A stretch of DNA of 61,370 nt from assembly GCA_024690665.1 (NCBI GenBank), contig JAILOU010000004.1:1-61370 (forward strand), given 5' to 3'. The position numbers and the translations under genes are program-made. Position 1 is the stretch's first letter; each line of letters starts with the position of its first letter. Positions 26,899 through 36,183 of the stretch are shown in pieces. Under the pieces are notes generated by a model. That model was not told where the DNA came from and did no database searches. It saw nothing but the letters and a program-made list of their open reading frames with translations. The DNA comes from Eubacterium sp. (GTDB taxonomy: Bacteria > Bacillota > Clostridia > Lachnospirales > Lachnospiraceae).

Positions 26899-28194
26899 TT
26901 GGCGAAGGACAATATCAGAGCCATTGCCTATGAGGCAATATATGAAATCATGGAACAAGGTGAGTATTCGCATCTGATTATTCGGGCGATATTGGATAAA
27001 TATGCCTATTTATCCAAGCAGGAACGAGCTTTTTTTACAAGACTTACGGAAGGAACCATTGAGCGAAGTGTAGAGCTTGACTATCTGATTGATCAGGTTT
27101 CGAAAACAAAGGTTTCTAAGATGAAGCCTCAGATTCGTACGATTATGCGGATGGGAGCATATCAGCTAAAATATATGGATAGCGTTCCTGACAGTGCAGC
27201 TTGTAACGAATCGGTAAAACTGGCCAAGAAAAAGGGATTTTCATCGCTGTCGGGATTTGTCAATGGAGTTCTTCGTAATCTTGCAAGGACGGTAGGAGAG
27301 ATTTCTTATCCAAAGGATGAGCAATTGGCACTTTCTGTTCGAACCTCTATGCCCTTATGGCTTGTAAAACATTTTACACAGGCATATGGTAGGCAGAGAA
27401 CGCAGGATATATGTGAGAGTTTTCTAAGTCCAATGCCTACCGTTATTCGGGTGAATACGATGAAAATAACCCGGGAGGAACTTATAGACAGACTTCAAAA
27501 ACAGGGGATTACCTGTGATGCGTCGAAACGGTTAAAAGAAGCGGCTTATCTGTCGGAGTATGACAGGCTCAGTGATCTGAAAGAATTTCAGGATGGGCTG
27601 TTTTCTGTGCAGGACATTTCTTCTATGATGGTTGGGGAATGGCTGCAGGCTAAAAGCGGTGAGCGCATTCTTGATTTGTGTGCGGCGCCAGGCGGGAAAG
27701 CACTTCATGCGTATGAACGGATGAAAGGTGAGGGCGAAGTAATTGCCCGTGATCTTACACAAAGTAAAGTAGATATGATTCGGGAAAATGCTGCCCGGCT
27801 GGATGCGAACAATATAATCTGTGAAGTATGGGACGCAACGGTTTTAGACGAAACAAAAAAAGGCTGGGCAGATGCTGTGATTGCCGACTTACCATGCTCT
27901 GGTCTTGGAATTATCGGAAAAAAGACAGATATTAAATATAAGGTTACGAAAGAGCAGCTAAAACAGCTTAGCTTACTGCAAAGAGATATTTTGAAAGTTG
28001 CGGCTTATTATGTGGCAGATGGCGGAAGGTTGCTTTATAGTACCTGTACCATGAATCCCGGTGAAAATGAAGAAAACGCAGAGTGGTTTTTGAATGAATT
28101 TAAAGAATTTGCACTTGTTAAAAAAGAGCAGATTTTCCCGATAAGCGGCAGACAGGATGGCTTCTTTTTGGCGTTGTTTACAAAGAAGGTATAG
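26899..28194 (+). CDS. rsmB: 16S rRNA m5C967 methyltransferase
   Basis: 431 aa, starts with TTG directly after the fmt stop, with AAAGGATG inside the end of fmt. N-terminal NusB-like helical domain (residues ~1-140), then a Rossmann SAM domain: LDLCAAPGGKALHA (motif I) near residue 255, DLPCSGLGIIGKK with the catalytic Cys, and YSTCTMNPGENE with the second Cys. Modifies cytosine 967 of 16S rRNA. Confidence 0.94.
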   Translation: MAKDNIRAIAYEAIYEIMEQGEYSHLIIRAILDKYAYLSKQERAFFTRLTEGTIERSVELDYLIDQVSKTKVSKMKPQIRTIMRMGAYQLKYMDSVPDSAACNESVKLAKKKGFSSLSGFVNGVLRNLARTVGEISYPKDEQLALSVRTSMPLWLVKHFTQAYGRQRTQDICESFLSPMPTVIRVNTMKITREELIDRLQKQGITCDASKRLKEAAYLSEYDRLSDLKEFQDGLFSVQDISSMMVGEWLQAKSGERILDLCAAPGGKALHAYERMKGEGEVIARDLTQSKVDMIRENAARLDANNIICEVWDATVLDETKKGWADAVIADLPCSGLGIIGKKTDIKYKVTKEQLKQLSLLQRDILKVAAYYVADGGRLLYSTCTMNPGENEENAEWFLNEFKEFALVKKEQIFPISGRQDGFFLALFTKKV

Positions 28195-28196
28195 GA

Positions 28197-29234
28197 ATGG
28201 AAAAAGTAGATTTACGTTCTTGTGATTTGGCAAGTTTAAAAGCATATATGGAACAGCTGGGAGAAAAATCATTTCGCGCCGGGCAGCTATACGGATGGCT
28301 TCATCAGAAGATGGCGGCTGATTATGATGAGATGGGCAACATTCCCAAGTCGCTAAAGGAAAAATTGGCTAAGACGGCTGTTCTTACAACGCTCAAAGTG
28401 AAAACTATGCAAGAGTCTAAGATTGATGGAACCAGAAAGTATCTGTTTGAGCTTGCAGATGGTAATCTGATCGAGAGCGTCTGGATGAAATATAAACATG
28501 GAAACAGTGTCTGTATCTCCTCGCAGGTTGGGTGCAAGATGAATTGTTCGTTTTGCGCATCGGCAATTGGCGGCTGGGTTCGAAATCTGACGCCGGCAGA
28601 GATGCTTGAGCAGATATACAGAATTTCAAAAGATACGAAAGAAAGAGTATCGAATGTTGTCGTTATGGGAACCGGAGAACCGCTTGATAATTATGATAAT
28701 CTGGTTCAGTTTATTAAGATGTTATCGGATGAGGAAGGGCTTCATATATCCCAAAGATCCATTACGGTATCTACCTGTGGGATTGTGCCGAAGATGAAAC
28801 AATTAGCACAGGAAAAACTGCAGATAACGCTTGCTTTATCGTTGCATGCTTCAAACCAGGAAGATAGAAGTGATTTGATGCCAATTGCGAAAACATATGA
28901 GATTCATGAAGTGATAGAAGCCTGCCGGTATTATTTTGAAAAGACCGGGCGCAGGGTGTCATTTGAATACAGCCTGATTCGAGGTAAGAATGATACAAAG
29001 GAAGATGCGCTTGCACTATCAAAGCTTTTGAAAGGTTTAAATTGTCATGTGAATTTGATTCCAATCAATCCTGTACGGGAAAGAAGTTATGTAGAACCGG
29101 ACATGTCGCATGTACTAGAATTTAAAAACAACCTTGAAAAATATATGATAAATGTTACTATTAGAAGGGAACTCGGGCGAGATATCGATGGCGCTTGTGG
29201 ACAATTGCGTAAGGGATATCTGAAAAAGTCCTGA
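28197..29234 (+). CDS. rlmN: 23S rRNA/tRNA adenine C2-methyltransferase (radical SAM)
   Basis: 345 aa. Radical-SAM cluster motif CKMNCSFCAS near residue 114; MGTGEPLDNYDN and SLHASN are family blocks; the methyl-carrying cysteine is in DIDGACGQLR close to the C-terminus. Methylates A2503 of 23S rRNA and A37 of tRNAs, aiding proofreading. Follows rsmB by 2 bp. Confidence 0.95.
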   Translation: MEKVDLRSCDLASLKAYMEQLGEKSFRAGQLYGWLHQKMAADYDEMGNIPKSLKEKLAKTAVLTTLKVKTMQESKIDGTRKYLFELADGNLIESVWMKYKHGNSVCISSQVGCKMNCSFCASAIGGWVRNLTPAEMLEQIYRISKDTKERVSNVVVMGTGEPLDNYDNLVQFIKMLSDEEGLHISQRSITVSTCGIVPKMKQLAQEKLQITLALSLHASNQEDRSDLMPIAKTYEIHEVIEACRYYFEKTGRRVSFEYSLIRGKNDTKEDALALSKLLKGLNCHVNLIPINPVRERSYVEPDMSHVLEFKNNLEKYMINVTIRRELGRDIDGACGQLRKGYLKKS

Positions 29235-29268
29235 GAGTTCAATAAAAAAGAAAGGGAAGGTACTGACT

Positions 29269-30000
29269 ATGAAAGTGGCAGCAAGGACGGACATTGGACA
29301 GAATCGTGATATGAATCAGGATTTTGTTTTTGTGTCAGAAAATCCAATTGGAAGCCTTCCAAATCTATGTGTGGTTGCAGATGGTATGGGCGGTCATAAT
29401 GCCGGTGAGTATGCATCACAAAAGACGGTAGAAGTTATCGTCTCACAACTGATGCGAGGCGGCAGAGAACCGATTAAAGAGCAGATTAAAAATGCTGCAT
29501 ATCAGGCGAACCAGACAATCTTAGACGTGTCCAAGTCGGATCAGAAGATGCAGGGCATGGGTACAACGCTTGTCGGTGTTGTATGTGAAGGAGCAAAAGC
29601 AACTGTTTTCAATGTTGGAGACAGTAGGATGTACATTGTGCGTTCGAATGGAATCAGTCAGGTGACGGAGGATCATTCGCTTGTTCAGGAAATGGTGAAC
29701 AAGGGAGAAATTACCAGCGCTGATATGAAGGAACATCCAAGTAAAAATATCATTACCCGCGCGGTAGGAGTACAAGAGGAATTAAATGTAGATTTCTTTG
29801 ACTTAGAACTTAAGGAAGGAAATCTGCTTTTGTTGTGCTCAGATGGACTTAGCAATATGTTAAAAGAAGAGGAGATTCAGGCAGTTGTTTACAACCGTCG
29901 AATTTCGATTGATTTGCGTGTGGAAAAATTGGTGCAGATGGCGAATGACCATGGTGGAGCCGATAATATATCGGTAATTCTGGTGGATCCATTTGCGTAA
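29269..30000 (+). CDS. stp: PP2C-family protein Ser/Thr phosphatase
   Basis: 243 aa. Metal-binding motifs RTDIGQNRDMNQD (residues 5-17), VVADGMGGHNAGE (residues ~37-49), GDSRMY, and CSDGLSNML then GGADNIS near the end. Reverses phosphorylation by the PASTA kinase encoded 13 bp downstream. Also called PrpC in other Firmicutes. Confidence 0.93.
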   Translation: MKVAARTDIGQNRDMNQDFVFVSENPIGSLPNLCVVADGMGGHNAGEYASQKTVEVIVSQLMRGGREPIKEQIKNAAYQANQTILDVSKSDQKMQGMGTTLVGVVCEGAKATVFNVGDSRMYIVRSNGISQVTEDHSLVQEMVNKGEITSADMKEHPSKNIITRAVGVQEELNVDFFDLELKEGNLLLLCSDGLSNMLKEEEIQAVVYNRRISIDLRVEKLVQMANDHGGADNISVILVDPFA

Positions 30001-30013
30001 AGAGGTGTAAATT

Positions 30014-32032
30014 ATGTTGAATGTGGGAACATTTTTAGCAGACAGATATGAAGTCATTGGAAAAATAGGAACCGGCGGTATGTCGGATGTATATAAGGCA
30101 AAGGACCATACTCTTGGCAGAAATGTTGCTGTGAAGGTATTGAAAGCGGAATTTGCAGATGATGTGAACTTTGTTACAAAATTCCGAAGCGAAGCACAGT
30201 CGGCAGCCGGACTCGAGCATCCTAATATTGTGAACATCTATGATGTTGGCAGTGAAAAAGGATTGCATTATATCGTTATGGAATATGTCGAGGGTATTAC
30301 GCTTAAGACTTATATTGAGAAAAAGGGACAGCTTACCTATAAAGAAGCTGTCAGCATTGCGATTCAGGTTGGACGAGGCATTGAAGCGGCGCATAACAAG
30401 AATATTGTGCATCGGGATATTAAACCGCAAAATATTATCATTTCCACGGAAGGTAAGGTAAAGGTTACGGACTTTGGTATTGCAAGGGCAGCTTCTGCCA
30501 ATACCATTAACTCAGATGTTATGGGTTCCGTTCATTACTCTTCGCCGGAGCAGGCCCGCAACGGATTTGTAGATGGAAAGAGTGATGTGTATTCACTTGG
30601 TATTGTAATGTATGAGATGGTAACAGGACGTGTTCCGTTTGATGGAGACACAACTGTTGCAGTAGCGATTCAACATCTGCAGGAAGACATGGTCAGTCCA
30701 AGTGCGTATGCACCGGATTTGCCAATCAGTATTGAAAAAGTAATTTTAAAATGTACGCAAAAGAGTGCGGACAGAAGATATGAAACCATGGCAGACCTTC
30801 TTGTCGATCTTAAGAAGGTGCTGATTTCACCAAATGAAGATTTTGTAACCATGGTTCCGATTGATAATGACAAAACAAGAGTGATTACCGAAGATGAACT
30901 TCGTCAGATTCAAGATGAGGCGGACTCTACAGAAGATGCAGAGGCAGAAGAGGAAGCGCAGGAAGAAGAAGAGGAAGATGATGGTGCACTCAATCCAAAG
31001 ATGGATAAGCTTATGACCATATTTGGTATTGTGGCGGTTATTATTATTGTGATTGTTGTAATCCTGATCATCGGAAGTCTGGCCGGAGTATTCCATTTTG
31101 GCAGCTCGTCAGATGATGATACCCAGACATCTGCCGTTGAAACAGAGAATGAAAAGGTTACCATGATTGACCTTACGGACATGTCTTATGATGCCGCAGA
31201 GGATGCGCTTGAGGAACTTGGACTTACGATTGAAAATGGTGGTACTGTATCATCGGATTCCATTGAAGAAGGCAATGTCGTCTCTCAGGATGTTGAAGAA
31301 GGTGAGGAAATCTCCAAGGGCTCTACTGTTACAGTGACGCTAAGTTCCGGAGCAGGTGAGATTTCAGTTCCGGATGTCACCGGATATGAAGAATCTTCCG
31401 CAATTAACACCTTAGAAGATAAGGGATTAAAATACACGCGCGAATATGAATATTCGGATAGTGTGGCTTCTGGCAAGGTAATCTCAACCAGTCCGGAGGC
31501 AGGAAGCTCTGTAAAGGAAGGAGATACCGTAACGATTACCATTTCACAAGGTGTTGAGACGGTGCAGGTTCCGGATGTTACAGGCAAGACGAAGAAAAAA
31601 GCGAAGTCTGCATTAAAGGCTGCAGGACTTGAACTTGGTAATGTGACGTCGGAATATTCCGATTCGGTAGCAAAAGGAAAGGTTATTTCACAGGGCGTTT
31701 CAGCTGGTAAATACGTAGATTCCGGTACAAGCGTGTCAATCGTTGTAAGTCTTGGACCTGAGACGATAACGTATTCGTTCTCTACGAAGATAACGCTTCC
31801 TTCTTCTGATGATGTGGAGGTAAGTTCTGCTAATATTACACTTTATAATAATAGCGGCGGAACCATTGAAACGTGGAATGATGTATCTGCGTCCAAGTTT
31901 GGCTCTAGTGGATATTCCATTTCTGTAACAGGTATTACGGATTCTAAGAAAGGTAAGCTTGTGATAGAGTGGGTATTAGAAGATGGTTCTACCAGTACAC
32001 AGACAGAGAGCGTAACATTTACGAAGGAATAA
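30014..32032 (+). CDS. prkC: PASTA-domain Ser/Thr kinase (PrkC/Stk type)
   Basis: 672 aa. Cytosolic kinase: GTGGMSDVYKAKD loop, catalytic HRDIKPQN, DFGIARA and YSSPEQA. An acidic linker (residues ~297-322, nearly all E, D, A) precedes one membrane span (~340-362). Outside are three PASTA repeats, the latter two opening with VPDVTG (from ~395, ~455 and ~520), and an extra ~85-residue C-terminal domain with fibronectin-like strands. PASTA domains sense muropeptides or lipid II. It forms the usual phosphatase-kinase-rsgA set. Confidence 0.95.
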   Translation: MLNVGTFLADRYEVIGKIGTGGMSDVYKAKDHTLGRNVAVKVLKAEFADDVNFVTKFRSEAQSAAGLEHPNIVNIYDVGSEKGLHYIVMEYVEGITLKTYIEKKGQLTYKEAVSIAIQVGRGIEAAHNKNIVHRDIKPQNIIISTEGKVKVTDFGIARAASANTINSDVMGSVHYSSPEQARNGFVDGKSDVYSLGIVMYEMVTGRVPFDGDTTVAVAIQHLQEDMVSPSAYAPDLPISIEKVILKCTQKSADRRYETMADLLVDLKKVLISPNEDFVTMVPIDNDKTRVITEDELRQIQDEADSTEDAEAEEEAQEEEEEDDGALNPKMDKLMTIFGIVAVIIIVIVVILIIGSLAGVFHFGSSSDDDTQTSAVETENEKVTMIDLTDMSYDAAEDALEELGLTIENGGTVSSDSIEEGNVVSQDVEEGEEISKGSTVTVTLSSGAGEISVPDVTGYEESSAINTLEDKGLKYTREYEYSDSVASGKVISTSPEAGSSVKEGDTVTITISQGVETVQVPDVTGKTKKKAKSALKAAGLELGNVTSEYSDSVAKGKVISQGVSAGKYVDSGTSVSIVVSLGPETITYSFSTKITLPSSDDVEVSSANITLYNNSGGTIETWNDVSASKFGSSGYSISVTGITDSKKGKLVIEWVLEDGSTSTQTESVTFTKE

Positions 32033-32033
32033 T

Positions 32034-32912
32034 ATGCAAGGTAAGATTGTAAAAGGAATTGCCGGCTTCTACTATGTTCATGTAGTAGGAGCCGGTGTTT
32101 ATGAATGTAAGGCAAAGGGAATATTTCGAAAAGATAAGATCAAACCCTTAGTGGGAGATCTTGTGACAATCAGTGTGATTGATGAAGAGGAAAAGACCGG
32201 TAATGTGGATGCCATTCTTCCGCGTAAGAATGCCCTGATTCGTCCGGCCGTTGCCAATATTGATCAGGCACTGGTGATATTTGCCGCCAAAAATCCGGAT
32301 GTTAATTATCATTTGCTGAATACCTTTTTAGTGCGGATGGAGTATGCCGGTGTACCAAGTATTATTTGCTTTAATAAAACTGATTTGATTTCACAAGATG
32401 AAAAACAGCTATACATAAATTACTTTAAAGGTACAGGGTATCAGGTGATATTTACCAGTACGAAAACCGGAGAAGGAATGGAAACATTTAAAGAAGTGCT
32501 ATATGGCAAAACCACAACGGTGGCTGGACCATCCGGCGTTGGAAAGTCTTCTTTGATCAATCTGATTGCACCTGATGTGCAGATGGAGACGGGAGAAATC
32601 AGTGAAAAGATTAAGCGGGGGCGGCATACGACGCGTCATTCACAGCTGATTCATATAGAAGGGGACACCTATATCTTTGATACGCCGGGATTTAGTAATC
32701 TTGCAGTTCCTGAGATGGAAAAGGAAGAACTTGAAAATTGTTTTCCTGAGTTTTCGTCCTGTCTTGGAAGATGCCGGTTTACCGGATGTGCACATGTGTC
32801 GGAACCGGATTGCGCAGTAAAGGATGCGCTTTTGGAAGGTGCATTTTCAAAAGAGCGTTATGAAGAATATAAAATGATGTATGAAGAAATAAAAAGTCGA
32901 AAAAAATATTAA
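32034..32912 (+). CDS. rsgA: Ribosome small subunit-dependent GTPase A
   Basis: 292 aa, circularly permuted GTPase acting in late 30S maturation. OB-fold N-terminus; G4 NKTDL comes before G1 GPSGVGKSSLIN; G3 DTPGF; C-terminal zinc region CLGRCRFTGCAHVSEPDC with the Cys/His ligands. Its ATG lies 1 bp after the prkC stop, so translation is probably coupled; PASTA kinases are known to phosphorylate RsgA in some Firmicutes. Confidence 0.95.
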   Translation: MQGKIVKGIAGFYYVHVVGAGVYECKAKGIFRKDKIKPLVGDLVTISVIDEEEKTGNVDAILPRKNALIRPAVANIDQALVIFAAKNPDVNYHLLNTFLVRMEYAGVPSIICFNKTDLISQDEKQLYINYFKGTGYQVIFTSTKTGEGMETFKEVLYGKTTTVAGPSGVGKSSLINLIAPDVQMETGEISEKIKRGRHTTRHSQLIHIEGDTYIFDTPGFSNLAVPEMEKEELENCFPEFSSCLGRCRFTGCAHVSEPDCAVKDALLEGAFSKERYEEYKMMYEEIKSRKKY

Positions 32913-32930
32913 GATATCTTGGAGGATACT

Positions 32931-33584
32931 ATGAATTATTTATCACCATCGCTTTTATCAGCGGATTTTGCGAATTTAGGACAGCAGGTTAATATTATTG
33001 AGCAGGCAGGTGCTCATTATGCACATATCGATGTAATGGATGGTATGTTTGTACCGAGTATTTCATTTGGTCTGCCAGTGATTTCTGCAATTCGCAAGAC
33101 AAGTAAGATTGCATTTGATGTACATCTTATGATTGAGGAACCGGATCGTTATATACAAGAATTTGCAGATGCAGGTGCCGATATTATTACGGTTCATGCA
33201 GAAGCATGTAAACATCTTGACAGAACAATCCAGCATATTCATGAATGTGGTTTAAAAGCAGGTGTTGCATTAAATCCCGCCACATCCCTTGAGGCGGTAA
33301 GATATATTCTGCCGGATCTGGAACTGGTTTTGGTTATGTCTGTGAACCCGGGATTTGGAGGACAAAAGTACATTCCTTATTCAACACAAAAGATTAAAGA
33401 TCTTCGCAAGATGTGTGATGAAGTCAATCCAGATATCTTGTTAGAGGTTGATGGCGGCGTTAAAACAACGAATGTGCAAGAAGTTGTCGGTGCCGGTGCC
33501 AATATGATCGTGGCTGGTTCTGCTGTATTTAAAGATGATATTGCCGGTAATGTAAAAGAATTCTTAAAACTCATGAATGCTTAG
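32931..33584 (+). CDS. rpe: Ribulose-phosphate 3-epimerase
   Basis: 217 aa TIM barrel. SPSLLSADF at the N-terminus, HIDVMDGMFVPSIS and HLMIEEPDRY metal-site blocks, VMSVNPGFGGQ and EVDGGVK near the C-terminus. Interconverts ribulose-5-P and xylulose-5-P. The longest frame starts with TTG four codons earlier, but GGAGGATACT directly before ATG 32931 sets the start there. Confidence 0.96.
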   Translation: MNYLSPSLLSADFANLGQQVNIIEQAGAHYAHIDVMDGMFVPSISFGLPVISAIRKTSKIAFDVHLMIEEPDRYIQEFADAGADIITVHAEACKHLDRTIQHIHECGLKAGVALNPATSLEAVRYILPDLELVLVMSVNPGFGGQKYIPYSTQKIKDLRKMCDEVNPDILLEVDGGVKTTNVQEVVGAGANMIVAGSAVFKDDIAGNVKEFLKLMNA

Positions 33585-33594
33585 GAGTAGTAGT

Positions 33595-34245
33595 GTGAAG
33601 ATTGGAATCGTAAGTGGCGGGATGCTAGATGAAAAATTCATATCGCAGTATCTGGATGATTCCTTTGATTATGTGATTGCGGCTGATCGGGGATTGAATT
33701 ATTTTTATAAAAATAAGCTGAAGCCGGATGAGATTATCGGTGATTTTGATTCTGTTGATAAAGAAGTGCTTTCTTACTATGAAGAACGTATGCCAAAACA
33801 GATTAAGAAGTATCCGTCTAAGAAGGATGAAACCGATACGGAACTTGCCATATGTAGTGCACTTAAGAAGAATCCGGATGAGATTCATCTGCTTGCGGCT
33901 ACGGGAGGAAGACTGGATCATTTGCTTGGGAGTTTAAAAAATCTTGGGCTTGGTCTTGAAAAGCAGGTACCAATTTATCTGGTAGATAAAAAGAATCGCA
34001 TTCGTATGATTGCGGAGGGTAAAACAGTCCTTAATGCGAAAGAGGCGTTCGGGACTTATTTTTCCATCATTCCTTATGAACATACGCTAAAAGGTCTTAC
34101 GATTCGCGGAGCGATGTATGAGACTGACGGCATTACCTTAGAAGGGTTTATTTCGCGAGGGGTCAGTAATCAGATGGTGAAAAACTTTGTGGAAATCGAA
34201 ATCAAAGAAGGTAAAGCATACTTATTGGAAACAAAAGATCAATAA
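33595..34245 (+). CDS. thiN: Thiamine pyrophosphokinase
   Basis: About 216 aa. Makes thiamine diphosphate from thiamine and ATP. AADRGLNYFY, IGDFDSVDKE and the Lys/Asp-rich KKDETDTELA block are the catalytic N-domain; AATGGRLDHLLGSL binds substrate; the C-terminal thiamine domain ends in SNQMVKN. GTG 33595 is preferred over ATG 33577 because TAGGAG (33583-33588) lies just before it and residues before it do not fit the family. End of the murE-thiN operon. Confidence 0.9.
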   Translation: MKIGIVSGGMLDEKFISQYLDDSFDYVIAADRGLNYFYKNKLKPDEIIGDFDSVDKEVLSYYEERMPKQIKKYPSKKDETDTELAICSALKKNPDEIHLLAATGGRLDHLLGSLKNLGLGLEKQVPIYLVDKKNRIRMIAEGKTVLNAKEAFGTYFSIIPYEHTLKGLTIRGAMYETDGITLEGFISRGVSNQMVKNFVEIEIKEGKAYLLETKDQ

Positions 34246-34269
34246 AAAAATATATATGTAAAATAGTAC

Positions 34270-34303
34270 TTTAGTATTGACAATATGTGAGAATGATACT
34301 AAA
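34270..34303. promoter_or_regulatory. Dyad spanning the promoter of the small peptide gene (candidate operator)
   Basis: TTTAGTAT (34270-34277) and ATACTAAA (34296-34303) are perfect inverted copies; their centre lies in the promoter spacer, and the arms touch the -35 and cover the -10. Outer sequence GTAAAAT / ATTTTAC extends the symmetry with gaps. It looks like a repressor operator. Confidence 0.55.
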
Positions 34304-34305
34304 AT
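34277..34305 (+). promoter_or_regulatory. Consensus promoter of the 43-aa peptide gene
   Basis: -35 TTGACA (34277-34282), 17 bp spacer, -10 TAAAAT (34300-34305). Expected start near 34312, giving a leader of about 60 nt that contains a further inverted repeat CTCATACAAT / ATTGTATATGAG around a T-rich loop. Confidence 0.75.
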
Positions 34306-34371
34306 TTTACTCATACAATTCCTTTTTTTTAAAGTGATTGTATATGAGTTGACATCAAGGAGGATATGATT

Positions 34372-34503
34372 ATGAGTAAAACCGGTATCAAGTTTTTTGC
34401 AGTATTAATGGCAGCGTTCGTGTTAGTAACCATAACCAGTGTTGGTGTATTCCCGGATAAGGGAGCTACAGTAGTAGCAAGCAGCGAAGCTGTTTCAGAT
34501 TAA
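34372..34503 (+). CDS. Small exported or membrane peptide, 43 aa
   Basis: ATG at 34372 follows a perfect AAGGAGG (34358-34364). The product starts MSKTGIKFFAVLMAAFVLVT and ends ATVVASSEAVSD: a lysine-bearing n-region, a hydrophobic stretch (residues ~8-26), a PDK turn and a hydrophilic tail. VVASS (residues ~34-38) could be a signal peptidase site, which would leave a very short mature peptide; alternatively it stays as a membrane peptide. It has its own promoter and terminator, so it is a monocistronic unit. I do not recognise the family. A secreted signalling or toxin-like peptide is possible but unproven. Confidence 0.75.
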   Translation: MSKTGIKFFAVLMAAFVLVTITSVGVFPDKGATVVASSEAVSD

Positions 34504-34538
34504 TAGGTTATCTCTTATATTTTATAGTTTCTTTATGA

Positions 34539-34574
34539 GAACGACATACTTTATTGTATGTCGTTTTCTTTTTG
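34539..34574 (+). terminator. Terminator of the small peptide gene
   Basis: AACGACATAC (34540-34549), loop TTTATT, GTATGTCGTT (34556-34565), then TTCTTTTT. A 10 bp perfect stem with T-tract. Confidence 0.85.
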
Positions 34575-34620
34575 AGTGATAAACTGGAAAAATAAGATTG
34601 GATATGCTAGAGTAAAACGG

Positions 34621-36177
34621 ATGAGTAATAGACAGAAAGTACGAAAAGACAAGTTAACATGGACAAAACTCGTAACGGAGATTTTTATGATTGCCATGCT
34701 TGCAATCTTTCCACTGATAGAGTGGCAGGGATATGAAAAAATTTTGCAAGGAAAGGCAATCTTCTTCTTTGTTGCGGTGCCGCTATATATCTTGATTGCT
34801 CTTTTGTTTTTATATCTGGAAAAAAGTGCATCAAAACAAAAAATAAAACTTACACACCGATTAACACCGGTTACCATATCCGGAATTATTCTGATTGCAG
34901 CGCTGACCATTTCCTGGATTGTTTCGCCGGAAAAAGGTGCCGCTTTTTGGGGGACTTATTGCAGATACGTCGGCTACGCAATGCTGGTTTTAATGGTTCT
35001 AAGTTTTTTTGTGGTACGCGAACTTGCATATTTAAGAAAATATGCATTTTATGTGATCGGTGCCGCGGGAGCGTTTGTATTTATCATTGCAATCTTTAAT
35101 CATTTGGGATTTAATCCGCTGGGATTGTGCGAGACGTTTGATCATCGCAAAAGTTCCTTTATATCCACTCTGGGCAATCGCAATACAATGGCAGCATATG
35201 TGTCACTTATGGTAGCAATTGCGATACCGCTTTTTTTACAGGTGAAAGAAAAACGTGACAGACTGCTACTGGGAGTTTATTTGTTCCTGGGGTATATGGC
35301 AATGGCTGCTGCAAACTCTGACAGTGTCTACCTGGCGCTTGGTGCGGTGCTGGCCATTACGCTGTTTAGAAGCTTAAAAGGATATTCAAAGCTGCTTCGC
35401 TGGGCGTATAACGGGATTTTATTAAGCCTTGCGTGGTTGTTGGATCAGTTCCTTCGAAAGATGAGAGGAACTGCTGCCTGGAAGAAAGACGGGGTTTTAA
35501 AGTTTATCTTTAACCATGATGTAATGGTCGTGGTTTTGATTGCAATGGTGCTCCTTGTTTTACTGTGTGTAGTTATGAAGATGAAAAACAAAGAAACCAT
35601 TGCAAGGTGGATTCCATTTGTAGTTGCAGGCGTTATAATTGGGATCGTTGTTTTTTACATCGTTTCCTTAGTTGTGATGGCCAGAATCTGGAATCCGGTG
35701 GAAGCGAAATACCATCTTGGAATTTTTAAAAAGTTTTTGTATTTTAGAGATTCCTGGGGGACGAATCGCGGCAGAATTTGGCGAGCATGTATCAATACCT
35801 TTGGTAATATGCCGATTCTTCATAAAATATTTGGCATGGGCAGCGGGATGTCTTATCAGGCATTTCAAATGTATGATGGCACGAATGCATCCGATTATTT
35901 TTCAGCCACACTGGTGGATGCGCATAACGAGTTTTTGCAGTATTTGATAACGACGGGAATTGTAGGTGTTGTTTCGTACTTTGGCTTTTTGATTATGATA
36001 CTTAAAAATTTCATCACAAGAACAGTCAAAGGGAATCGGACAGCCTTTGTTGGAATCTGTTTTATGGGTGCGTTCTTAGCACAGGGGGCAGTGAACAACA
36101 CCCATATCTATATTGAACCGCTGGCATTTCTTGTTTTGGCATTTATTGCCGGCAAATTAAAGCAATCAGGAGAATAA
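34621..36177 (+). CDS. O-antigen ligase/polymerase-like membrane protein
   Basis: About 518 aa with some 11-12 hydrophobic spans. The large extracytoplasmic loop near residues 375-460 contains WGTNRGRIWRACINTF and DAHNEFLQYLITTGIVGV, the signature of Wzy_C/O-antigen ligase proteins that join or polymerise glycans on the outer face of the membrane. In Gram-positives the substrate may be a wall or teichoic polymer; unknown here. The frame is open from a GTG at 34576 inside the preceding terminator; ATG 34621 is more likely, though its ribosome binding site is weak. No other glycan genes are adjacent. Confidence 0.8.
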   Translation: MSNRQKVRKDKLTWTKLVTEIFMIAMLAIFPLIEWQGYEKILQGKAIFFFVAVPLYILIALLFLYLEKSASKQKIKLTHRLTPVTISGIILIAALTISWIVSPEKGAAFWGTYCRYVGYAMLVLMVLSFFVVRELAYLRKYAFYVIGAAGAFVFIIAIFNHLGFNPLGLCETFDHRKSSFISTLGNRNTMAAYVSLMVAIAIPLFLQVKEKRDRLLLGVYLFLGYMAMAAANSDSVYLALGAVLAITLFRSLKGYSKLLRWAYNGILLSLAWLLDQFLRKMRGTAAWKKDGVLKFIFNHDVMVVVLIAMVLLVLLCVVMKMKNKETIARWIPFVVAGVIIGIVVFYIVSLVVMARIWNPVEAKYHLGIFKKFLYFRDSWGTNRGRIWRACINTFGNMPILHKIFGMGSGMSYQAFQMYDGTNASDYFSATLVDAHNEFLQYLITTGIVGVVSYFGFLIMILKNFITRTVKGNRTAFVGICFMGAFLAQGAVNNTHIYIEPLAFLVLAFIAGKLKQSGE

Positions 36178-36183
36178 CAATCT

